Origin: Mesorhabditis belari
Taxonomy: Eukaryota; Nematoda; Chromadorea; Rhabditida; Rhabditidae
Assembly (NCBI GenBank): GCA_958450365.1
Contig: CAUEEP010000400.1
Span: 186,001-250,000 of the forward strand
Direction: 5' to 3'
Length of the DNA stretch: 64,000 nt
Under the pieces are notes generated by a model. It was not told where the DNA came from and did not search any database. It saw only the letters and a program-made list of their open reading frames with translations. The translations under genes were made by a program, and so were the position numbers. Below, piece by piece: positions 63,836-64,000 of the stretch (position 1 is its first letter; every line of letters begins with the position of its first letter).

Positions 63836-64000
63836 TTTCTTTTGTTGACGGGAGAAACTATTGACGGGATTGGATTCAGTAGGTAAAAATACCTATCCTA
63901 GCATCGTTTAAGAACTCTTTTTTTGAGGGGCTAATGATAAACAGCCTCCAACATAGCGGAGGTCTACTCATGGAACGCCTCGTCGCTAGTGTATGAAAAG

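Overview
The window looks like a piece of a rhabditid nematode genome. Coding exons are short and separated by introns of about 40-100 nt with nematode-type acceptors (TTTTCAG). The small splice gene SmF begins directly behind such an acceptor. The mobile elements (BEL/Pao retrotransposon, mariner, Tc1-like and Merlin-like transposases, a retroelement carrying a phlebovirus-type glycoprotein) are the usual nematode set. Nothing here is prokaryotic and there is no CRISPR array. Most of the window is recent segmental duplication plus transposon debris.

The main theme is a family of coiled-coil C-type lectin genes, about eleven copies or fragments on both strands. I rebuilt the exon structure by hand. 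There is an N-terminal exon of one of two kinds (a hydrophobic signal/anchor exon, or a polar exon beginning MDNL), then a variable number of coiled-coil stalk exons, then a C-type lectin-like domain (CTLD) in five or six exons. Every stalk exon starts and ends in the same codon phase, so they act as exchangeable cassettes. Four models come out as exact multiples of three: 10321-11915 (-), 20472-22799 (+), 51494-53949 (+) and 56989-59161 (+). A fifth, 29634-31168 (+), is open but has a truncated CTLD. The others carry frameshifts, lost splice sites or truncations.

A block of about 5-6 kb holding SmF, a CWC22/nucampholin (let-858-like) gene, an unidentified conserved ORF ('X') and a lectin gene occurs at 9.8-15.5 kb (-), 40.1-45.2 kb (-), 47.6-54.3 kb (+) and, without SmF, at 59.2-62.1 kb (-). 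The second and third copies face each other as a palindrome of about 14 kb whose centre (45.3-47.57 kb) is packed with mariner relics. All three SmF copies and all four CWC22 copies are broken, each in its own way, so the working parent genes must lie elsewhere.

Region by region. 0.6-1.3 kb: lectin relics. 1.3-6.7 kb: a decayed BEL/Pao element with head-to-head duplicated 5' ends. 6.7-9.8 kb: sparse, possible receptor exons, a CT-rich repeat and a hairpin. 9.8-15.5 kb: block 1. 15.7-19.7 kb: Merlin-like ORF, tRNA-like sequence, unidentified exon V1, mariner. 19.8-25.1 kb: lectins L3 and L4. 25.4-27.3 kb: a small secreted cysteine-rich gene between inverted repeats. 27.4-31.4 kb: lectins L5 and L6. 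31.5-33.7 kb: env-bearing retroelement inserted in a lectin intron. 33.7-38.3 kb: repeats, unidentified gene U, lectin L7, Tc1-like fragment. 38.3-40.1 kb: no recognisable gene. 40.1-54.3 kb: palindrome. 54.4-56.5 kb: V2 and repeats. 56.5-62.4 kb: lectin L10 and block 4. 62.4-64 kb: U copy and dispersed repeat.
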